From an uncultured bacterium (lineage in GTDB: Bacteria; Patescibacteriota; Minisyncoccia; Phycocordibacterales; UBA9973), in assembly GCA_937895515.1 (NCBI GenBank), contig CALAYS010000077.1, positions 1-64,000 on the forward strand: a DNA stretch of 64,000 bases, given 5' to 3'. Of the stretch, positions 35,472-44,400 are shown piece after piece (positions within the stretch are counted from its first letter, which is position 1; every line of letters starts with the position of its first letter). A program made the position numbers and the translations under genes. Under the pieces are notes generated by a model. It did no database searches and was not told the DNA's origin. It worked only from the letters and a program-made list of their open reading frames with translations.

Positions 35472-36218
35472 ATGGCAACTTCCGACATAGTTGATTTTTT
35501 AACTAACACACAAGCGGGTCAGGCAAGTCAAAAAACAATAAAAACACTAACTGATACTAGTTCAGATGCAGCAATACGTGGTGCCTCTAAGGACAATAAT
35601 TCTTCAACAAATAAAAATTTTACATATGAATCGCTTGGTGGATCATCTACACATGTTTTAATAAACTTTCATCTTATTAATGAAGCTGGAGACATAGTTG
35701 ATATTCCAGTATACTTTGGAACTGTCATAACAGTTAGCTATTCAGTATATAGAAATAAAGCATCAGTATTTAATATGGGGAATAATCTTATTGATGGATT
35801 CGCAATAGGAAATAAATATGTTGCTGGATCAATAATAAAGGGCGTTTTCAATGATGATGACTTTAATGGACTATTGAATAATATAAAAGATGGTCTATTA
35901 TCTGTACCAGTTGATAAGGTTGCAAGCTCAAGCAATAAGAAAGTTATACATAGTCTCATGAAGGATGATCTACTTAGTTGTGATATAAACATAATATACA
36001 CTAATGAATATAGTGGACATGCGAAATCAGAAGTTATATATGATGCAACTTTTATCAACAATGGACAGGTAGCATCTATCAATGATATTATTACTGAAAC
36101 AACATTGTCTTATGTTGGAAGATCAGTTAAAACAATGGAATCATCAGACACACCACTTGGCGGTATATCAAATACTGGCACTACAAAAACAGCAACAGAC
36201 TTATTGTTTGGAAAATAA
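35472..36218 (+). CDS. Tube-like paralogue 1 (tail tube fold)
   Basis: 248 aa. After a ~50-aa Ser/Thr/Asn-rich N-terminus it follows the tube protein element by element: FNMGNNLIDGFAIGNKYVAG parallels the YTMGSPDLRTIARGKRLITG of the tube, CDINIIYTNEYSG parallels FDITVVGANEYG, and LSYVGRSVKTM parallels FIARSIEQW. It is therefore a diverged duplicate, perhaps tube initiation, tip or terminator. GGAG ribosome site, TAATG overlap with the next gene. Confidence 0.68.
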   Translation: MATSDIVDFLTNTQAGQASQKTIKTLTDTSSDAAIRGASKDNNSSTNKNFTYESLGGSSTHVLINFHLINEAGDIVDIPVYFGTVITVSYSVYRNKASVFNMGNNLIDGFAIGNKYVAGSIIKGVFNDDDFNGLLNNIKDGLLSVPVDKVASSSNKKVIHSLMKDDLLSCDINIIYTNEYSGHAKSEVIYDATFINNGQVASINDIITETTLSYVGRSVKTMESSDTPLGGISNTGTTKTATDLLFGK

Positions 36219-36811
36219 TGTATAATCAATACTATTCTGCAGCAGACTGTAATGTCTATATATCAAAGGGAGATAACACAATAGCCCTTGATAAGATGGC
36301 TGGAATAATGATATCTGAAGAATTAAGTTCTTACCCAATATATGGTCTTGGAAATAGTTATTTTGGATTTACAACCAGAGGAAATTATGTTGTAAACGGT
36401 CTTTTAGATATAAACTTTATACATGCCTCATACCTTACAAACGCAATTAAATCACTAGAAATAGATAAAGCTAAAAACTCAAAAGCAGAAAAAGCAACAA
36501 AGAAACTAGAGTCAAAGACAGATTATTTTTCTATGACTGTAGAAGAAATAAAATCATTAAAATCACAGCTAAATTCATTTGAGAAAGCAAACGCAGAATC
36601 AATTGGTATAGCATATTTAAAATCTGGATTTAATATAACCTTAATATTTGATAACTCAAGCAACCTCAGAGATGACAAACTTGCATCAACTATTACAATA
36701 TCAAATTGCAGAATAATAGCATCTGACCTAACTGCTGCAGTTGGTGAAGATCAACAAGTAATAAGAAGATATAGATTTATAGGACAAGTAACAAATGAAC
36801 GATCTAAGTGA
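36218..36811 (+). CDS. Tube-like paralogue 2 (tail tube fold)
   Basis: 197 aa. The same signature recurs: YGLGNSYFGFTTRGNYVVNG, then FNITLIFDNSS, and RRYRFIGQVTNE at the end. A charged helical insert (SKAEKATKKLESKTDY) lies in the middle, replacing a loop. It is more diverged than the previous gene. Likely a specialised ring at one end of the tube or a baseplate-tube adaptor. The last 17 nt overlap the chaperone candidate. Confidence 0.62.
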   Translation: MYNQYYSAADCNVYISKGDNTIALDKMAGIMISEELSSYPIYGLGNSYFGFTTRGNYVVNGLLDINFIHASYLTNAIKSLEIDKAKNSKAEKATKKLESKTDYFSMTVEEIKSLKSQLNSFEKANAESIGIAYLKSGFNITLIFDNSSNLRDDKLASTITISNCRIIASDLTAAVGEDQQVIRRYRFIGQVTNERSK

Positions 36812-37214
36812 AGACGAAGTAGTCTTGGAAGAAGAAATTACAGTAGATGATATTTCAGAACTGGCAATAGAACTTGAGAACTATGAAGATGCACCAGATA
36901 CAGCATTACTAGAAGCATGGAAGTCAACATATGGAAAATTTTTTGTGTCATCAATACTTGGTGACGATGTAATTTTCATATGGAGAACACTTAATAGAAC
37001 CGAGTATAAGCAGTTGGCAAATAGCGGAGTTGTAAAGAATCAAAGTTCTTATGAAGAAGCTGTTATAAGAAAATGCGTTCTTTGGCCAAAGGTTTCACAA
37101 GAAGGAATGGCATCTTCTGACGCAGGCGTAGTACCAACATTATCAAAACAAATACTATTTAAATCTGGATTTGTATCCGAGCAAATGGCACTAAGTCTAA
37201 TTAAGGTTCTGTAA
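36795..37214 (+). CDS. Tail assembly chaperone candidate (G-like)
   Basis: 139 aa. Very acidic N-terminus, then GDDVIFIWRTLNRTEYKQL and EEAVIRKCVLWPKVSQEG with a final KQILFKSGF, the pattern of short tail-assembly chaperones that precede the tape measure gene (phage lambda G position). It overlaps its neighbours and is followed by a second small protein by TAATG, without an obvious slippery heptamer. Confidence 0.65.
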   Translation: MNDLSEDEVVLEEEITVDDISELAIELENYEDAPDTALLEAWKSTYGKFFVSSILGDDVIFIWRTLNRTEYKQLANSGVVKNQSSYEEAVIRKCVLWPKVSQEGMASSDAGVVPTLSKQILFKSGFVSEQMALSLIKVL

Positions 37215-37723
37215 TGCATAATATTTTTAATTCTGGAAGGCAAGGTGTATCAATACCACTAATAGGATTAGAAGTAACAATAAATGGCAATGTATATAAA
37301 GATCCTATATGCATTGCTAGATTGCTTACTGTTGATGAACTAGAAAGAGTAAATAGATTTGATACAACATCTCCAAAGTCAAGAGCACTAATAGAAGAAG
37401 ATATAATAGAAAATACGTTTGAATCTTTTATTGGAATAACAAGCGATGTTGATTGGGGCGACATAGAAGCTGGAATAATAACAACAATAGTAGATGCTAT
37501 AGTATTAAAAAGCGTAGAGTATGCATCAGATATAATCTCTAGCCTAGAAGAGTTTACGTGTCAAATAAATATATTGCATTCAATACAGGCAATAGTATCA
37601 AGATTCACATCAACACCATTTAGCGACGTAGAAGATCTTCCAATAAGCGAACTACTGAGAAGATATGCAATATGTATAGCTACGTTCCCAGAAGAAGTAA
37701 GACCACCACAACAAGAAGAATAA
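37214..37723 (+). CDS. Second tail assembly chaperone candidate
   Basis: 169 aa, coupled to the former gene by a 1-nt overlap and ending just before the tape-measure-position gene. Mostly helical, with ARLLTVDELERVNRF and a C-terminal LPISELLRRYAICIATFPEE. In contractile tails two such proteins, separate or by frameshift, coat the tape measure protein. No diagnostic motif, so the call is by place and size. Confidence 0.58.
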   Translation: MHNIFNSGRQGVSIPLIGLEVTINGNVYKDPICIARLLTVDELERVNRFDTTSPKSRALIEEDIIENTFESFIGITSDVDWGDIEAGIITTIVDAIVLKSVEYASDIISSLEEFTCQINILHSIQAIVSRFTSTPFSDVEDLPISELLRRYAICIATFPEEVRPPQQEE

Positions 37724-37726
37724 ACA

Positions 37727-40700
37727 ATGGCAATAACAACATCATCTGTCTCTACATACAAGGAGTTTGAAAACAAAAGACAAGAGCAGCGTGATAATGC
37801 CATTCTTAATATAGGAATAGGATCTGCTGGTGTCTTTGGAACATCAAAACTATTGGCAACAGATACAGGTCAATCTGTTGCTTCAAAAATATTTAAATTA
37901 AATACAGTTGATTCATATTTCACGTATGGAGCAACTGGGCTGGTACCAGTTAAGTACAATGATCTCAAGATAAAGAACAAAATTACTCTTGGCGACATAG
38001 CATTAGATTTCTCTAAAACATTAGAAGAAATATCCCCATTAAAAATACTAAGAACATTCCACGTATCTAGTTTTATATCTCCATATACAATTCCCAAATC
38101 AAACATTAAGCCAATGTACGTAACTGCAGACGATCTTATGCTTGATGAGCAATACTTTAGAAAACTATTTACATCTAGAGGAAATAATGTATCTCAAACA
38201 ACGATGAACGACCTATTTAATAAGGGTGCAATGTTTGAGAATGGACAATTAAAAACAATGTCGGGAGATCTTGTGTTAGATAATGCAAGACTTGTTAAGC
38301 TAGCTCCTTCGCCACTAGATGAACAAGGAAGATCAACCCATCCATTTCTTAATAGAGTATATGAAAAGTTTAGAAACATTATTGGAGAAACAGATGATAG
38401 CGGATTCTTTAGAGCAGCAATGTCTCCACGTGGAGGAATTGGAATAATAGGTGGCAAGTCAGAGGCTACCATGGCAAGAGATTGGGCAAGATCATATGGA
38501 AGATTAGCACTAGAGCCAGGATTTAAACTATTCGATAGACCACTAGACGTATTAGCAGAAGTTGTAGACAGAACCGGATTGCCAGAAAAATACAACATGG
38601 CAACATCTCTTCGTGATACTTTGTATCTAGGAGCAGGAGCAGGTGGAGACTATACACAATCTGTTCCAAAGATGTTTGCAACAATGGGCAAAAGAGTTGC
38701 AGCGCTAACAGTAGCAGGTGCATTAGCCTACAACTTTGGCGATGCAGCTGTGCGAGATATAGCATCAGAAGACTCTGCTTACAAGAAAGGAATAATAGCT
38801 GGTGTTGCAACCGGATACACAGAAGCAAGAGTTGGTTTTGCAGAAATGTGGTCAGATAGATTCCAAGACTATAAAGCAAATCAAGAACACCTAGCAGAAG
38901 GCAGCACAAGCCTATTAACACTTGCTGGATTCCCATTAGCTGGAGCACTGTTTGGTGCAAATGTTGGCTATTCAATGAGACTTAAAGATGCAGCAACAAA
39001 AGGTGTCGCAGCAGCAGATGTTATAGCCCACACAGAAGGCCAAGGAAAGCTTTTAAACACGATGCTAGGCAAGGGTAGTACCAATGGGCCATCTTTAAAT
39101 AGAGTGGGTAGATTCGCTGCTATAGGCGCTCTAATAGGCCTTATCCCAGTACTACCATTTCTTCCAGGAGCATTAATAGGTGAGTCATCAGAAGATCTTA
39201 GGAAGATATATTCTGGTGAAGAAGATGTAGCAATTAAGTCTACAAGATTCTGGGGATCTGGCGGAAAAGAATGGAGCGGTGGAAAGATTAAATACTTTAC
39301 CAAATCATGGTATTCGCAATTAATGAACAATGCAGAAGACGCGGGTAAGTATGATAATCAAGAAACAAAGGATGAATTAAATCCAGTATTGCATCCATTT
39401 GACTATTTAAGAAATCCATACAGGCTAGAAGAACTTAACCAAGATAGATCTCCGTATGCAGTATGGGGAATGGAAGTGTCTTATGGTGGTGCATTTGGTA
39501 AATTATATCAAGGAACTATAGGTGCACTTATAAAACCAGATGTTGTAAATGAAAGGCTAGATGACTACATAGAAGGTGGAAGTATAAATAGTTCTGGTGG
39601 AGTAGAGCTAAAGCAACAAGTTTCTGATACAGAAAAGCAATTAATAGATGAAGGCTTAATGCTTGCACCAGAAGCTGCAAAACTAACTACGGATACAGAA
39701 CTAGTACATACCGCATATAGCGCATTAACAGACTTTGCTGGGTTAAAGGGGTGGGTAGGTTCACTAGCATCTGATGCAGTACATACTGGACTTGGAGATC
39801 CAGGTTTACAATTAGACAGATCTGGCGCAATGAATAACTCTGCTAGATCACTTGTAGAATCAAATCTTGGTGGTATGGGACCAGTTGGTGAATCACTCAG
39901 AAGATTTATACCAACTAATGCTGGTTCTATTTTAGATAGAGCTAATCCATTAAGAAATCAAATGCCAGAATGGATGCCTCATGATGTAAATAACTATTGG
40001 ATAGATTTCTCCAGTGGAGATCCATATGCAAAGGTTGAGAAGGGGTATTTTAGATTACCGGGACAAGGATTTGAAGAATTGCACCCAGAATTAAAAGGTG
40101 TTGATCCAAACGACTATGCTGATATTTATAAATACAAAATATTATCAGATGTTGCAATGGGTAGTGACGAATACTATAGATACAAGGATATGATGGATGC
40201 AAGAGCTGCTAACGATCAACTTACAGACTATGAAAAGCAAATATATGCAGCCACAACTCAACAAATAAACGATAGGTCAGTACATAAAGAATTCTATAAT
40301 CCATTAACCGACTCTGAATCAGCAAAGGCTGGACTACTAGGAAGTGCACTGTCTAGTTTTTGGGATGCTGCTACAGGAGCAGCAGAACTGCCTACAGAAT
40401 CATTAACATTCTTAAGGCCGGGTGCTAAACTAATACACAAGAGAACTGCACTAGAAGATTACTATGCCACACAGGTTGATGGCACAGATACTGGTATGTG
40501 GACAAAACCTTATGATCATTTTATAAAACCAGCAATTAATAAAACATTAATGACCGACACTGGTGTTCCAGAAGAGACAGTTGAAAAAAGATCTGTTAAT
40601 GAATATTTTGATAAACTACAATATGTAAAATATAGAAATCTTTATAAGCAAGCATTAAAAGATGGAGATGGTGGATTAGCTTATGATTACAAGAAGAAAT

Positions 40701-41428
40701 ATCAAACAACTATAACAGGCGCATTGGCATCTGGTCTTGATGAAAATATGGAGGTCACAAGAGGTTACATAGCGCTTCCAGATCAGGAAAAAGCATATTT
40801 CGCAGCGTTCTCTGGAGCAACATCAGAACAGGATAGACAATCAATAGTTAATGCTGAATCAACTAGTGTTGCTGAACTGTATAGTAAAATATGGCAAAGA
40901 AGAGATGCAATTGCAAATAATGCAGATGATCCAGATGCACAAGCAAGTGCAATTAGGAACATAGTTCAAAAAGATGAACAGTCTCTAGCTGTATCTAATC
41001 CAGGACTATATGCATCATACAAAGTATCTAGCGAATCAAAAACATCAAGCTTTTCGGAATATGTTGCTGATAAAGAAGCAGAATCATATATAAATAACAC
41101 AACTGGAATGCCAGACAAATCTTTTTCTGGTTGGGATCCAAGAATAGATATAAATGACATAAAACTAAAAACATTATCTGTTGGTAAAGAAGATGTTAGA
41201 GGATATGGTTTCTGGCAAGATGATGAAGCTAGACTAGCTAGACTTGTAGCAGTTGATAAAGAAAACCAAGTTGTAAATGATATAGATAGAATAAAAATGG
41301 GTATCAGAGAAGAGAAGTCAAGAGCTGCAGCAATAAAAGCAGATCTCTACAAGAGAGGAATAAATGTTGATAGTGTTCAATTCCACAAAAGCAAAACAGA
41401 AGATATAAATATGACAATAGGTGCATAA
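37727..41428 (+). CDS. Giant tail/ejection protein in the tape-measure position
   Basis: 1233 aa. It follows the chaperone candidates, the canonical tape measure position. Hydrophobic, Gly/Ala-rich segments lie at about 320-345 (VAALTVAGALAYNFGDAA), 394-420 (LLTLAGFPLAGALFGANVG) and 462-485 (AIGALIGLIPVLPFLPGALI). The remainder is helical and charged, with a C-terminal coiled-coil-like end. TM segments in the middle of a tape measure are common, since it is ejected into the membrane. It could alternatively be an internal ejection protein with the 1643-aa neighbour. Confidence 0.62.
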   Translation: MAITTSSVSTYKEFENKRQEQRDNAILNIGIGSAGVFGTSKLLATDTGQSVASKIFKLNTVDSYFTYGATGLVPVKYNDLKIKNKITLGDIALDFSKTLEEISPLKILRTFHVSSFISPYTIPKSNIKPMYVTADDLMLDEQYFRKLFTSRGNNVSQTTMNDLFNKGAMFENGQLKTMSGDLVLDNARLVKLAPSPLDEQGRSTHPFLNRVYEKFRNIIGETDDSGFFRAAMSPRGGIGIIGGKSEATMARDWARSYGRLALEPGFKLFDRPLDVLAEVVDRTGLPEKYNMATSLRDTLYLGAGAGGDYTQSVPKMFATMGKRVAALTVAGALAYNFGDAAVRDIASEDSAYKKGIIAGVATGYTEARVGFAEMWSDRFQDYKANQEHLAEGSTSLLTLAGFPLAGALFGANVGYSMRLKDAATKGVAAADVIAHTEGQGKLLNTMLGKGSTNGPSLNRVGRFAAIGALIGLIPVLPFLPGALIGESSEDLRKIYSGEEDVAIKSTRFWGSGGKEWSGGKIKYFTKSWYSQLMNNAEDAGKYDNQETKDELNPVLHPFDYLRNPYRLEELNQDRSPYAVWGMEVSYGGAFGKLYQGTIGALIKPDVVNERLDDYIEGGSINSSGGVELKQQVSDTEKQLIDEGLMLAPEAAKLTTDTELVHTAYSALTDFAGLKGWVGSLASDAVHTGLGDPGLQLDRSGAMNNSARSLVESNLGGMGPVGESLRRFIPTNAGSILDRANPLRNQMPEWMPHDVNNYWIDFSSGDPYAKVEKGYFRLPGQGFEELHPELKGVDPNDYADIYKYKILSDVAMGSDEYYRYKDMMDARAANDQLTDYEKQIYAATTQQINDRSVHKEFYNPLTDSESAKAGLLGSALSSFWDAATGAAELPTESLTFLRPGAKLIHKRTALEDYYATQVDGTDTGMWTKPYDHFIKPAINKTLMTDTGVPEETVEKRSVNEYFDKLQYVKYRNLYKQALKDGDGGLAYDYKKKYQTTITGALASGLDENMEVTRGYIALPDQEKAYFAAFSGATSEQDRQSIVNAESTSVAELYSKIWQRRDAIANNADDPDAQASAIRNIVQKDEQSLAVSNPGLYASYKVSSESKTSSFSEYVADKEAESYINNTTGMPDKSFSGWDPRIDINDIKLKTLSVGKEDVRGYGFWQDDEARLARLVAVDKENQVVNDIDRIKMGIREEKSRAAAIKADLYKRGINVDSVQFHKSKTEDINMTIGA

Positions 41429-41431
41429 CTC

Positions 41432-44400
41432 ATGAGTGTAGTTAATTTAATGACAGGCATGCCAAAGATAGCAATGATAGGTGGGGCAGTTGGTGGACTG
41501 TCTCAAGATCCATTTGAGAATCCATTCTCTGCAGTACTAGGTGCAGGGATTGGTGCTGTGTCAGCAATGAACATGGTATACCATAGAAATTCATCTCCTA
41601 TATCAAAAAAGGGAACACTATTATCATTTGATCAAAATCTTACATCAGGATTTGTTAATACAGAGAGAAGCATTGAGTCTGCAAAAGATTCATTGGCAAG
41701 AAATAGAAGAACTATAGAAAAGTTAGAAAATCTTGTTTCAAAGTACGGAAACAAATATAAAGCTGAAATGGATTGGCTTAATAGCATGAGGAAGAAGATA
41801 GCAGAAGGAGAAAGGAAGGGTGTTGTAACTTCACCATCATACGTGAAGAGAAAAGGTAGTATTGGAAATATACTACATGCTGCACATGATAATATAAAAA
41901 TACAAAGAGCAAAATACGAAAGAAGTATAGCCAAAGTTGGAAGTGGATACTTTCCAAAAGGAGATGCGTCAAAATATACTGCTGCACAATCATTGGCTAA
42001 AAAATTAGCAACAAAATATGCAGAACTTAATAATATTACACTATCCGGTACTAGTGCAGAAGAGCTAATAAGATCTGCAATAGCAGCAGAAAAGCAATCA
42101 AGAACAGTTGCTGAAAAAACAGTTGATCATAGAGTAGAGGTTGGAGAGCATCTTAAAAAGATGATGGATGAAGCAGAATTAAATGCTGATAATTTTCAAC
42201 AAAAAGTTTACAACTATAGTAGTTTCCTAAAAGAAAGAAAGTATCGTGAAGAAAATATCTTAGCTATTGGCAAATCAAGAGGTATAGAAATAACAAGTGA
42301 GCATCTTAGTGGGCAAAACCTAACTCCAGAAATAGCATCTATTATAAATGATGGATTCAGGGCTGGTGATTCACAACTTGTTGGAATGTCTAATCCGCAA
42401 ACTGAATTAATAAATACTGTTATTAAAAAAACAAGTATAAGCGGAAATCTAAATGGCGAAAAAAGGGTAGCAGCAATGCAAAATCATTTTATTCAAGTAA
42501 TGGGACATTCACAACCAGATGCTGAAAGAAAAGCAAAGATGCTTGACATTGCATTCAGAGGGAAAAATATTAGCTTAGTAGATGGTTCACTTGTAATAGT
42601 AGAGGCTGGTGAAACAACACGCATACCATTAACATCTCACTCAAGAGGAATGACAAGATTCTCAAAAATTGATGACACTTTTTATATATCAAAAGGTGTA
42701 AATCCGTTCGCCCTAGATTTAGTTGGAATGAAATCAAGTTTAACAGCCGAACTAGCAGCAGCAATAGGAATTAATGATCCAAAGATACTTGCAAAATTAA
42801 GATTTGACCCAGAAGAATATGCAGCATTCTTCGCATCCGGAAAAGAAGGCAATGTTCAGAAGTTAACTGATTCATTTGTAAGAAAGAATCTTGAATACAT
42901 ACAAGGTGAAGCAGATCTTGGTGCGATACCATTATCAGAATTAATAGAATACAAGGATAGCGGATTCTCAAAACATGCAGTACACCAATCAGCACACTCA
43001 TTAGATTTTATGAAAGCCATAAGAGAAAAGGATGGAGTGATTAGTATGGTTGACGTGCAAATGGTTGGTAGAGAAGTAAATGGTCGTCCTACAAAATCTC
43101 AGCACTCATTAATACTAGATACATACAGAAACGTATATGGAGCAAATCCAATGGAAGGACAATCCGTAAACACTATTGGAAAGTATGTTAATCCAGCACT
43201 TGCAAAGAATTTTCATGAAACATTGGGCACATTCCCCAGTGCAGATAGAGGCTACGATGCTCAACTACAAAGAGGCTATGCAGCAGATCATGCAGTTTAT
43301 ATGAATAGGTTTGATGTGGATTCTGAAATGGCAAGAGAGCTATCTGTCAGATATGGAGATCAATATTCAATTGATGATGGATCTGGAGTAATATCAAGAT
43401 CAGCAGCATCAAAAATAAGAGAAGAAAGCTACCAAACATTTGAGATACACAGAAGTCAGTACACTGGTGAGTATCTAATAAACAAAGATATAGCACACGC
43501 CTTAATGGCGGATGCGTCAGAAAGATCTAGATTGCTTTCAGAAATAGAACTATTGCCAGAAACAGTTCTTGGATACGACAAGAATATGGAACCAGCAAAA
43601 ATAGGAAATGTGTTCACAAGCGGAAGCATACATAGCGTAAATGAAGTTGATGGAAAATTAGTCATAAGAACTAAATCTGTATTTGATGGAAGCAAGGCTA
43701 ACTGGATTAAGCTATTTGGCGTTGGATCAAAGGCCGGATACTCTGTTGTTCCTGATCATATATTCGAAGCAATGAGAAAGAAAGTAGGAGCAAGTGGTGA
43801 CATAGACATGATTGCAGGACAATCTGAAACCGGCAATAAGATACTACCTAGATTAATAAGTGGAAATGAAACAGAAAGAGCAAGTGCCCTAACAGAACTT
43901 GTTGATCAAATAAATAGATCTAATCCAACTAAAGCATTCCTTGAAAACAAATATTTTGCAAAACATCTAGACGTACTTAGGACTGGTACTGCTGCACAAG
44001 AAGAAATAGCAAAATCAGCACTATTTATGCTTATGCAAACAGACTTCAAAGGAAATACAGATTTAGCAACAACCGTTATGAGTGCAGTTCCTAGAAATGG
44101 ACTCATGTTTAGAATACAAACAGAAATGAATTTTCTAACAGCTGATGGAGGAAAAGTCTTCCATGCACAAAGAGATATGGCTCTTGAGAAATTAAATTCA
44201 ATAGTTAACGAAGTTGATATTAACAAGATGAGAACACTAAGAACATCTGTGTCTGCCGACCTCGGAGAGCGTCTTCATGGCGTTGGAAATGTTGGATCAA
44301 TGTCATGGATAGAAAGAACACAACTCAAGTCATATGGGGCTACAAGCGAGTTCTTGTCTAAGATATCAGTAATGAATCACGATGCTCTATTTGAACTATC

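Noticed and set aside
36795..37723. Programmed frameshift joining the two tail chaperone candidates
   Set aside because: They have separate ATG starts with a TAATG junction, and I saw no slippery heptamer near 37200.
38523..38975. Leu/Gln-rich minus-strand frame of 150 codons in the 1233-aa gene
   Set aside because: Low-complexity shadow of a long + gene with good coding character.
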